Positions 56,890 to 64,000 of a DNA stretch of 64,000 nt are shown in pieces. Under the pieces are notes generated by a model. That model did not search any database and was not told the origin of the DNA. It worked only from the letters and a program-made list of their open reading frames with translations. Position numbers and translations under genes: made by a program. This DNA is from Novosphingobium sp. Chol11 (lineage in GTDB: Bacteria > Pseudomonadota > Alphaproteobacteria > Sphingomonadales > Sphingomonadaceae): NCBI GenBank assembly GCA_945906105.1, contig CAMDQO010000011.1:1-64000 (forward strand), read 5' to 3'. Each line of letters opens with the position of its first letter. Position 1 is the first letter of the stretch.

Positions 56890-58803
56890 ATGGCTAAAGT
56901 TATCGGTATCGACCTTGGCACAACCAACAGCTGCGTTGCAGTGATGGACGGCGGCAAGCCCAAAGTTATCGAAAATTCGGAAGGTGCGCGCACCACGCCG
57001 TCAATCGTCGCCTTCACCAAGGATGGTGAGCGCCTGATTGGCCAGCCGGCCAAACGTCAGGCGGTGACCAACGGTGACAACACGATCTTCGCGGTAAAGC
57101 GCCTGATCGGCCGCCGCTTTGATGATCCGGTGACTCAGAAGGACACCGAGCTGGTTCCCTACACCATCGTCAAGGGCAAGAATGGCGATGCCTGGGTCTC
57201 GGCTGGCGGCGAGGAATATTCGCCCAGCCAGATCAGCGCCTTCACGCTCCAGAAGATGAAGGAAACCGCCGAGTCCTATCTTGGTGAGACTGTCACACAG
57301 GCCGTCATCACCGTTCCAGCCTATTTCAACGACGCCCAGCGTCAAGCAACCAAGGACGCTGGGCAGATCGCCGGTCTTGAAGTGCTGCGCATTATCAACG
57401 AGCCGACAGCGGCGGCGCTGGCCTATGGCCTCGACAAGAACGACGGCAAGACCATCGCGGTCTATGACCTTGGCGGCGGCACCTTCGATGTTTCGATCCT
57501 CGAAATCGGCGATGGCGTGTTCGAAGTGAAGAGCACCAACGGCGATACCTTCCTTGGCGGTGAAGATTTCGACGCCAAGATCGTTGAATGGCTGGCCGCG
57601 AAGTTCAAGGCCAAGGAAGGCCTTGACCTGAAGACTGACAAGCTTGCCCTCCAGCGGCTCAAGGAAGCTGCCGAAAAGGCGAAGATCGAGCTGTCTTCGG
57701 CGCAGACCACCGAAATCAATCTGCCGTTCATCACCGCACGCATGGAAGGCGGCGCCACCACGCCGCTGCATCTGGTTGAAACGGTGAGCCGCTCGGATCT
57801 GGAAAAGATGGTCGCTGATCTGATCAAGCGTACGCTTGATCCGTGCAAGAAGGCGCTGGCCGATGCGGGCCTCACCGCTGCGCAGATTGACGAGGTCGTT
57901 CTCGTCGGCGGCATGACCCGGATGCCGCGCGTTCGCGAAGTGGTGAAGGACTTCTTCGGCAAAGAACCGCACACCGGCGTAAATCCTGATGAAGTCGTGG
58001 CCATGGGCGCGGCCATTCAGGCTGGCGTGTTGCAGGGCGATGTCAAGGACGTGCTGCTGCTTGACGTCACCCCGCTTTCGCTGGGCCTTGAAACCCGCGG
58101 CGGTGTGTTCACGCGCATGATCGATCGCAACACCACGATCCCGACCAAGAAGAGCCAGATTTTCTCGACCGCTGAAGATAATCAGCAGGCGGTGACAATC
58201 CGTGTCTTCCAGGGCGAGCGTGAAATGGCGCTGGACAACAAGATGCTCGGCCAGTTCGATCTGGTAGGTATTCCTTCTGCCCGCAGCGGCATTCCGCAGA
58301 TCGAAGTGACCTTTGACATTGATGCCAACGGCATCGTCAACGTCTCGGCCAAGGACAAGGGCACCGGCAAGGAGCAGCAGATCAAGATCCAGGCTTCCGG
58401 TGGTCTTTCAGATGCGGACATTGATCAGATGGTCAAGGACGCGGAAAAGTTCGCTGAGGAAGACAAGAAGCGCCGCGCGGCTGCCGAAGCGAAGAACAAC
58501 GCCGACAGCCTTGTCCATGCCACCGAGCGCCAGCTTGAAGAGCATGGTGACAAGATCGACGCGTCGCTCAAGTCTGAAGTCGAGGCCGCGATTGCCGAAG
58601 CCAAGACCGCGCTGGAAGGTGAAGACACCGATGCCATCACCGCCAAAACGCAGGCGCTCACCGATGTGGCCATGAAGATGGGTCAGGCGATCTATGAGAA
58701 GGAGCAGGCTGCTGCGGCTTCTCCGGATGCCGAAGCTCCGGCTGGCGGTGAAGAAGAAGTTGTCGATGCCGAGTTCTCGGAAGTCGACGACAACAAGGCC
58801 TGA
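56890..58803 (+). CDS. dnaK: Molecular chaperone DnaK (Hsp70)
   Basis: A 637-residue Hsp70. The ATPase domain starts [20 protein letters not shown], with the [14 protein letters not shown] and [12 protein letters not shown] nucleotide motifs. The substrate domain includes [14 protein letters not shown], and the C-terminus ends in the acidic tail [14 protein letters not shown]. The ATG at 56890 is standard. It is expressed from the RpoH-type promoter at 56760 and is followed by dnaJ after 78 bases that form a hairpin. Three unrelated genes plus an SDR separate it from grpE. Confidence 0.97.
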   Translation: MAKVIGIDLGTTNSCVAVMDGGKPKVIENSEGARTTPSIVAFTKDGERLIGQPAKRQAVTNGDNTIFAVKRLIGRRFDDPVTQKDTELVPYTIVKGKNGDAWVSAGGEEYSPSQISAFTLQKMKETAESYLGETVTQAVITVPAYFNDAQRQATKDAGQIAGLEVLRIINEPTAAALAYGLDKNDGKTIAVYDLGGGTFDVSILEIGDGVFEVKSTNGDTFLGGEDFDAKIVEWLAAKFKAKEGLDLKTDKLALQRLKEAAEKAKIELSSAQTTEINLPFITARMEGGATTPLHLVETVSRSDLEKMVADLIKRTLDPCKKALADAGLTAAQIDEVVLVGGMTRMPRVREVVKDFFGKEPHTGVNPDEVVAMGAAIQAGVLQGDVKDVLLLDVTPLSLGLETRGGVFTRMIDRNTTIPTKKSQIFSTAEDNQQAVTIRVFQGEREMALDNKMLGQFDLVGIPSARSGIPQIEVTFDIDANGIVNVSAKDKGTGKEQQIKIQASGGLSDADIDQMVKDAEKFAEEDKKRRAAAEAKNNADSLVHATERQLEEHGDKIDASLKSEVEAAIAEAKTALEGEDTDAITAKTQALTDVAMKMGQAIYEKEQAAAASPDAEAPAGGEEEVVDAEFSEVDDNKA

Positions 58804-58819
58804 TATTGCAATGGAACGT

Positions 58820-58850
58820 CCCGCCGCTCTGCCTGGGCATGAGCGGCGGG
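58820..58850 (+). terminator. Hairpin between dnaK and dnaJ (no T-run)
   Basis: CCCGCCGCTC (58820-58829) pairs perfectly with GAGCGGCGGG (58841-58850) around an 11-base loop. Lacking a T-run, it is likelier to be a processing or attenuation hairpin lowering dnaJ output than a full stop. Confidence 0.55.
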
Positions 58851-58881
58851 TGACGTTGGGCGCGCCTCCGGGGATTGGGCA

Positions 58882-60006
58882 ATGTCAGCCACTATAGACT
58901 ATTACGAACTGCTTGAAGTAACGCGAAACGCAGACGATGCGACGATCAAATCGTCGTATCGCAAGCTGGCGATGAAATTCCACCCGGACAAAAATCCGGG
59001 CTGCGACGATTCCGAAGCAAAGTTCAAGTCGATCAGCTCCGCCTATTCGGTCCTGTCAGACCCGCAGAAACGCGCGGCCTATGACCAGTATGGCCATGCC
59101 GCGTTCGAAAATGGCGGCATGGGCGCTGGGGCCGGGGGCGAGAATCCGTTCTCTGACCTTGGCGATATCTTCGAATCGATCTTCGGCGGCGGTTTTGGCG
59201 GCGGACGACAGCAGGCGCGGCGCGGCGCTGACTTGCGCTATGATCTGGAAATCACCCTTGATGAGGCGTTCCACGGCCGAGAAGCGCAGATTGAGATCGA
59301 GGTTTCGACTGCCTGCGATCCGTGCAGCGGCAGTGGGGCTACCCCCGGCACCGGCACGCGGCGCTGCAATCTGTGTGGCGGCCACGGCAAAGTGCGCGCG
59401 CAGCAGGGCTTTTTCACCGTCGAACGCACTTGCCCGACCTGCCACGGCAGGGGTGAGGTGATCGAAAACCCCTGTCGCAGCTGCGGTGGGGAAGGGCGGG
59501 TCAACAAGCCGCAGACGCTCGACGTCAATGTTCCACCGGGGGTCGATACTGGCACACGTATCCGCCTGACTGGCAAGGGCGAAGCCGGGCCCAATGGTGC
59601 GCCAGCCGGGGATCTCTACATCTTCGTCCACGTCAGCCGCCACGCCATGTTTGAGCGCGATGGCACCATGCTGATCACCCGAATTCCGATCACCTTCACC
59701 ACGGCAGCACTAGGTGGTGAGATCGAAATTCCCGGGCTTGATGGTGCGCGGCACACTATCCACGTTCCGGCAGGCATCCAGTCAGGCAAGCAATTGCGCC
59801 AGCGCGGCGTAGGTATGCCGGTGCTGCAAGGCCGGGGCCGGGGCGATATGGTGATCGAGATTGTCGTCGAAACCCCATCAAAACTCACCGCCCGCCAGAA
59901 AGAACTGCTGCGCGAGTTGCAAGCCACCGAAACTGGCGACGAGTGCCCGCAGTCCAAGGGTTTCTTTGATCGGTTGAAGACGGCGTGGAGCGATTTGACG
60001 GAGTAA
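58882..60006 (+). CDS. dnaJ: Molecular chaperone DnaJ (Hsp40)
   Basis: A 374-residue class A J-protein. The J domain holds HPD at residues 34-36, followed by a Gly-rich linker (about residues 75-110) and four CxxCxGxG zinc repeats (CDPCSGSG, CNLCGGHG, CPTCHGRG, CRSCGGEG; residues 145-210). It stimulates DnaK ATPase and holds unfolded clients. It ends 191 bases before the convergent patatin-like gene. Confidence 0.97.
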   Translation: MSATIDYYELLEVTRNADDATIKSSYRKLAMKFHPDKNPGCDDSEAKFKSISSAYSVLSDPQKRAAYDQYGHAAFENGGMGAGAGGENPFSDLGDIFESIFGGGFGGGRQQARRGADLRYDLEITLDEAFHGREAQIEIEVSTACDPCSGSGATPGTGTRRCNLCGGHGKVRAQQGFFTVERTCPTCHGRGEVIENPCRSCGGEGRVNKPQTLDVNVPPGVDTGTRIRLTGKGEAGPNGAPAGDLYIFVHVSRHAMFERDGTMLITRIPITFTTAALGGEIEIPGLDGARHTIHVPAGIQSGKQLRQRGVGMPVLQGRGRGDMVIEIVVETPSKLTARQKELLRELQATETGDECPQSKGFFDRLKTAWSDLTE

Positions 60007-60054
60007 ACTCTCCACTTGCCTAGAGTTTTCCCGTTTACCATTGAGCCACAAGAA

Positions 60055-60164
60055 CCGTTCGTCCCGAGCGCAGTCGAGGGATTTGTTCGAGCGGAGCCGA
60101 GAACTTCAGCGTTGCGGGCCTCGACTACGCTCGGCCATCCCTCGACTGCGCTCGGGACGAACGG
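60055..60164. repeat. 28-bp perfect inverted repeat between dnaJ and the patatin-like gene
   Basis: CCGTTCGTCCCGAGCGCAGT plus 8 more bases (60055-60082) is the exact reverse complement of 60137-60164, with a 54-base loop. The CGTCCCGAGCGCAGTCGAGGGAT type is widespread in sphingomonad and erythrobacter intergenic DNA. Lying between convergent genes, it can serve as a two-way terminator. Confidence 0.9.
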
Positions 60165-60197
60165 ACTTGAGGTGATTCAAGTCTTTGCGGGAAGACA

Positions 60198-62528
60198 CTA
60201 ACCCGCAGCGCCTCCCAAAACCTCAGCCCTGATACCAGGCACCAGCCCCGGATCAGCCATCAGTTTGCCCTCTTCCTCATCCAGAATTGTCAGAAAAGCC
60301 TCATGCTTGAAGCGCGCCAGCTCGGCCGGTTCAATCATCGCGCCTTCGGGCAGGGCGGAGGCAATCAGATCGACCATCCGTTCCGCGCCGTGCAGCCGCC
60401 CCCACAGGTAATCATTCTCGCGATAGGACCGGCTAAAAAACGCACCAAAGTTGAAGAACTCAACCCCGCGCAGGCAATCACTAGCGCCGCCCTTGCGGAT
60501 GGAGTTGCAATCATCGGGCGAGATGCGATCAACTTTGACCGGCTCAAACTCGTTCAGGCCTTCGCCGCGCAACAGCGGAAAAGTGACGGCGTCATAGAAC
60601 GGAAAGCCAAGGTAGGTCAGCAGCACCTTGCGCCGCAACGCGCGCGGCATTTTGGCCAAGGCTCCGGCCAGAATCGTGTCGGCGGCAAGGTCCACATGCC
60701 TGAGACTGCGACATGCCGCCAAATGATCCAGCACGGCCCCCGGATCGGCAATTACGCCGCGCGCAATATCGGGAAAATTTGCGCCGAGAAAGCCAGCAGA
60801 CTCGCACTCAAAGTAAAGCGCCAGCACACCATAAACCGCGTCGCGCGCCTCCTCGAGTGCATCGTGCGGCACTTCGGGATCGCCTTCCCAATCCTGCGAC
60901 AAACGCCGCGCCAGCAGGCGCAAGCGGCGAATGCGGTACTGCAGATCGTGTGACCGGAAGAAGGCGATAGCCTCAGGAGTCGCCCCGCCGCGCATCGCGG
61001 CCATATGATCCAGCCCTTCAGCGAGCAGATGCTGAGTAACTATGCGCGCAATCACATCAGGCCCGGATAGGCCCAGATCTGGCGCAGCATCAAACACCAG
61101 TTTGGCCAGATCATCGATGATACCGGAAAACTTGACCTGAGCGTAGCCATTAAAGGCATAGCCAGCGCGCTTGGCCGCCGCATCCTGTGCTTTGGCCCGC
61201 CATGTTGTCAGACGTTTCACCGTGGGTCGATCAAGGAACAGCGTGTGGCCGAAGGTCTTCTCGACAACATCTTCCACTTCGGGCCTCAGCATATGCAGTA
61301 TGCCGCGCATCCGCTCCATCTCGTGACTTTGCTGCGCCAGCACGTCCAGATTGTCGCGCACCGGCTGTTCACGCGGGATCGATGACAGCGAGCCAAAAAT
61401 CACCGAGAAGAAGCCGGGTTGGCGTGGATCATCGCGATGCAGGCCGCCAACCTCATCCGGTTTGGGATCAATATAGACGAAGCGGCGATCTACCTCACGC
61501 TGGGCTGGGCGATCACTCAGCACCGCCATGGCATCGGCAAAGGGCGCATTGACCAGCACCGAACCATCGATCAGCGAGACTGTCTCCACTTCGCTGCGGC
61601 GCACGTGTTCGGGGAATATCCGCGCGGCAAAAGCGCTACGCCCGATCCACTCGGCTCCACGCTCCTGCGCTAGCCGGTCAATCTCGGAAAGCTGCAAAGC
61701 CGGGAAAGCCCCCGGAAAGCTGGCCGTGGCCCGCGCGGCGAAGACCAGTTCGAGCGGATCGGCCAGCCCGATGCCGCCAAGCCCCGGCGCAGCACTGCGA
61801 AAGCCGATGGAAACGCGGTGCTCGCTTTCTTCCACCAGCGCGGGCGAATGCAGCCGCAGCGTCTGGATGTGGCCCTTGAAGTCAGTCGCGGTGACGAACA
61901 GGTCCAGCGGATGGCCATGCGGCAGCAGCGGATCGGCGGGATCGCTCTGCGCCATGGCATCGAAAGCACCGGCCAGCATCCGCGAAAAGCCGAGGCCACC
62001 AAACGGCGGCTCGAACCAGCGAGAACGGATCAGCCGCGAAAGCTTGCTGCGCACCTCCCGGCGCGTTTCAGGCGCAACGCTGGCCGAAACGACATTGCCC
62101 GGTCGGGTCAGGAAATAGCGAACCACCGGCACGGCCCAGAACTTGACAAAGCGGGTCCACAGCCGCGCATCGGGATCAAGCAGAGTGTCAACATCGGCAC
62201 CATCCAGCCACAGCTTGGTCAGCGGCTCAAGGCTTTGCCCGGAATGGATCGCCTGTGCCAGAAACACGCCGTTGACCCCGCCCGCGCTGGCCCCCGCAAC
62301 AATATCAGTGAGCACGCGCAGGCGCACGGCGTGCTTTGCCTCAACGTGTTCGAGCAGGTTGCGATAGACCTGCTGGCTGCCATCAGTGCACGGCTTGCCG
62401 CTATGAAAATTGCGGCTCGCCCGCGCCAGTTTCCACAGTTCCTTGGTGACGCCATGCATATAGACCGCAAGGCTGATCCCCCCGTAACAGACAAGCGCAA
62501 TGCGGAGCTCTTTCTGACGCATGGTCAT
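60198..62528 (-). CDS. Patatin-like phospholipase domain protein (long form)
   Basis: A 776-residue protein with an N-terminal patatin domain. The oxyanion-type glycine segment CYGGISLAVYMHGV is near residue 14, the nucleophile elbow GASAGG has Ser81, and the DGS catalytic-type Asp321 follows. The remaining 400 residues have no domain I recognise, but long patatin-like proteins of this layout are common in sphingomonads. No signal peptide is seen. It would act as a lipid acyl hydrolase; the substrate is unknown. It is divergent from radA. Confidence 0.88.
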   Translation of the reverse strand: MTMRQKELRIALVCYGGISLAVYMHGVTKELWKLARASRNFHSGKPCTDGSQQVYRNLLEHVEAKHAVRLRVLTDIVAGASAGGVNGVFLAQAIHSGQSLEPLTKLWLDGADVDTLLDPDARLWTRFVKFWAVPVVRYFLTRPGNVVSASVAPETRREVRSKLSRLIRSRWFEPPFGGLGFSRMLAGAFDAMAQSDPADPLLPHGHPLDLFVTATDFKGHIQTLRLHSPALVEESEHRVSIGFRSAAPGLGGIGLADPLELVFAARATASFPGAFPALQLSEIDRLAQERGAEWIGRSAFAARIFPEHVRRSEVETVSLIDGSVLVNAPFADAMAVLSDRPAQREVDRRFVYIDPKPDEVGGLHRDDPRQPGFFSVIFGSLSSIPREQPVRDNLDVLAQQSHEMERMRGILHMLRPEVEDVVEKTFGHTLFLDRPTVKRLTTWRAKAQDAAAKRAGYAFNGYAQVKFSGIIDDLAKLVFDAAPDLGLSGPDVIARIVTQHLLAEGLDHMAAMRGGATPEAIAFFRSHDLQYRIRRLRLLARRLSQDWEGDPEVPHDALEEARDAVYGVLALYFECESAGFLGANFPDIARGVIADPGAVLDHLAACRSLRHVDLAADTILAGALAKMPRALRRKVLLTYLGFPFYDAVTFPLLRGEGLNEFEPVKVDRISPDDCNSIRKGGASDCLRGVEFFNFGAFFSRSYRENDYLWGRLHGAERMVDLIASALPEGAMIEPAELARFKHEAFLTILDEEEGKLMADPGLVPGIRAEVLGGAAG

Positions 62529-62611
62529 GAGATGGCAGAGGTTTGACCTTATCGCCAGCCCGTATTGCTACCACCCCTTGCGTTCCTAATATGTTCTTGT
62601 TAGGCAGGGAT

Positions 62612-63979
62612 ATGGCCAAACCCAAACGCCGATATGCCTGTGCCGCTTGCGGTAGTGTCACCCACCGCTGGCAGGGGCAGTGCGCCGATTGCGGTGAGTG
62701 GAACACGCTGAGCGAAGAGGCGCAGGAAACCACTTTTTCGGCCAAGCATGATCTCTCCACCGGCGGGCGGACGCTGGTGTTTGAACCGCTCGATAAGCCC
62801 AGCGTTCCGCTCCAGCGCCGCTCGACCGGAATGGCGGAATTTGACCGCGCCTTGGGCGGCGGACTGGTTCCGGGCTCGGCAGTGCTGATGGGCGGCGATC
62901 CAGGGATCGGCAAATCAACACTGCTGCTGCAAGCCGCCGCGCTCATCGCCAAGGCGGGCGGGGCGGTGGTCTATATCAGCGGTGAGGAAGCGGCGGGGCA
63001 GGTTCGCCTCCGCGCGGACCGGCTCGGGCTGGCCGGGGCACCGATCCGCTTTGCTGCTGCCACCTCGGTGCGCGATATCCTCACCTCGCTTGCCCGCATG
63101 GAACCGCCCGCGCTGCTGGTGATCGATTCGATCCAGACCATGCATTCGGACATGATCGAGGGCGCTCCCGGCACGGTCAGCCAGGTGCGCGCCTCGGCTT
63201 TCGAACTCATCCGCTATGCCAAGGAAAACGACGTCGCGCTGGTGCTCGTCGGCCACGTCACAAAGGACGGTTCGATCGCCGGGCCGCGCGTGCTCGAACA
63301 TATGGTCGATGTGGTGATGAGCTTTGAGGGCGAACGCAGCCACCAGTACCGCATCCTGCGCGGCCTGAAAAACCGCTTTGGTTCGGTCGATGAAATCGGC
63401 GTTTTCGCCATGGAGGGGCAGGGGCTTGAGGAAGTCGGCAATCCCTCGGCGCTGTTCCTTTCCGGCCGCGAAGAGGCGGTGACAGGATCTGCGGTGTTCC
63501 CGGCGATGGAAGGCACCCGGCCGGTGCTGGTCGAAATTCAGGCGCTGATCGTCAAGCTGGCTAGCGGTGCCACACCGCGCCGCGCCGTTGTCGGCTGGGA
63601 CAGCGGACGGCTTGCCATGCTGCTCGCCGTGCTGGAAGCGCGTTGCGGGCTCAATTTTTCCAGCGCCGAAGTCTATCTCAATGTCGCCAGCGGCTATCGC
63701 CTGACCGACCCGGCGGCGGACATTGCGGTGGCCGCTGCACTGGTCTCGGCACTGGCGGACAAGCCGCTGCCATCGGGTGCCGTGTGGTTTGGCGAAGTAT
63801 CGCTGGCGGGCGAGGTGCGGCCGGTCGCCCACGCCGGACTGCGCCTGCGCGAAGCCGCCAAGCTGGGCTTCACCGAAGCGGTGGTTCCGCCCGAGAACGG
63901 ACAGTCCGTTCCGGGAATGCGGCAACATGCAGCGCCCTACCTGTCCAAACTCGTTGACCGCATATTGGGTGGGGACTAA
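62612..63979 (+). CDS. radA: DNA repair protein RadA
   Basis: A 455-residue RecA-like helicase that helps process recombination intermediates. The N-terminal zinc finger is Cys10, Cys13, Cys24 and Cys27, the Walker A motif GGDPGIGKST starts at residue 94, and the RadA-specific KNRFG motif and the C-terminal Lon-like domain (SGYRLTDPAADIAVAAALVS, PLPSGAVWFGEVSLAGEVRP) are intact. The ATG at 62612 is preferred over one at 62591. The window ends 21 bases after its stop. Confidence 0.96.
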   Translation: MAKPKRRYACAACGSVTHRWQGQCADCGEWNTLSEEAQETTFSAKHDLSTGGRTLVFEPLDKPSVPLQRRSTGMAEFDRALGGGLVPGSAVLMGGDPGIGKSTLLLQAAALIAKAGGAVVYISGEEAAGQVRLRADRLGLAGAPIRFAAATSVRDILTSLARMEPPALLVIDSIQTMHSDMIEGAPGTVSQVRASAFELIRYAKENDVALVLVGHVTKDGSIAGPRVLEHMVDVVMSFEGERSHQYRILRGLKNRFGSVDEIGVFAMEGQGLEEVGNPSALFLSGREEAVTGSAVFPAMEGTRPVLVEIQALIVKLASGATPRRAVVGWDSGRLAMLLAVLEARCGLNFSSAEVYLNVASGYRLTDPAADIAVAAALVSALADKPLPSGAVWFGEVSLAGEVRPVAHAGLRLREAAKLGFTEAVVPPENGQSVPGMRQHAAPYLSKLVDRILGGD

Positions 63980-64000
63980 AAACCTCAGCAATGACAGGGT

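Overview
This 64 kb window reads as chromosomal DNA of an alphaproteobacterium, most likely of the order Sphingomonadales. Four things point there: high G+C (about 62-65% in most genes by eye), the gene order hemW-rdgB-rph-hrcA-grpE typical of alphaproteobacteria, an alpha-type RpoH promoter before dnaK, and a gene set common in sphingomonads (paired GumN/TraB proteins, a DOMON-like gene joined to a DUF1343/NamZ gene, an HEMVHVWQ protein of the type labelled 'vgr-related'). Genus cannot be fixed from sequence reading alone.

Layout. 1-1131: mobile DNA, with the 5' end of an IS3-type orfA running off the left edge and a complete IS481-family transposase, next to a tRNA-Lys gene whose 3' end faces the mobile DNA. 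1364-7164: the cell-shape operon mreB-mreC-mreD-mrdA(PBP2)-rodA, all minus strand. 7352-13184: mutL, a lipoprotein gene, a MaoC-type gene, ychF, an NTF2-like gene, pth and rplY. 13489-16527: two GumN paralogues and a small XRE-regulator/membrane-protein operon with a striking operator. 16654-22732: glyQ, glyS and ppdK. 22729-31907: a methyltransferase, comF, hisI, a MerR-type regulator with an acyl-CoA dehydrogenase and a cytochrome P450, a dienelactone hydrolase, cysK and an MFS exporter. 31954-41313: pilZ, tyrS, DOMON/namZ, a dioxygenase, a MoxR-VWA pair split by an orphan gene, an NTF2-like gene and an acyltransferase. 41378-49995: parE, a PBP-activator-like lipoprotein, rsmI-yraN-gshB-dedA, an ACT protein, xerC and hemW. 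50007-60006: rdgB, rph and the heat-shock block hrcA-grpE ... dnaK-dnaJ. 60198-63979: a patatin-like protein and radA.

The genes are mostly housekeeping: envelope growth, translation, stress and repair. The unusual material lies between them. Several low-G+C orphan genes (33650, 38094, 50007, 51922, 54336) sit inside otherwise conserved neighbourhoods. A roughly 480-bp low-G+C patch lies inside glyS. A structured element of about 94 bp occurs twice (19857 and 28872). Three other families of intergenic inverted repeats are present. A gene-free stretch (24302-24707) may encode a non-coding RNA. I found no CRISPR array, prophage or recognisable defence island.
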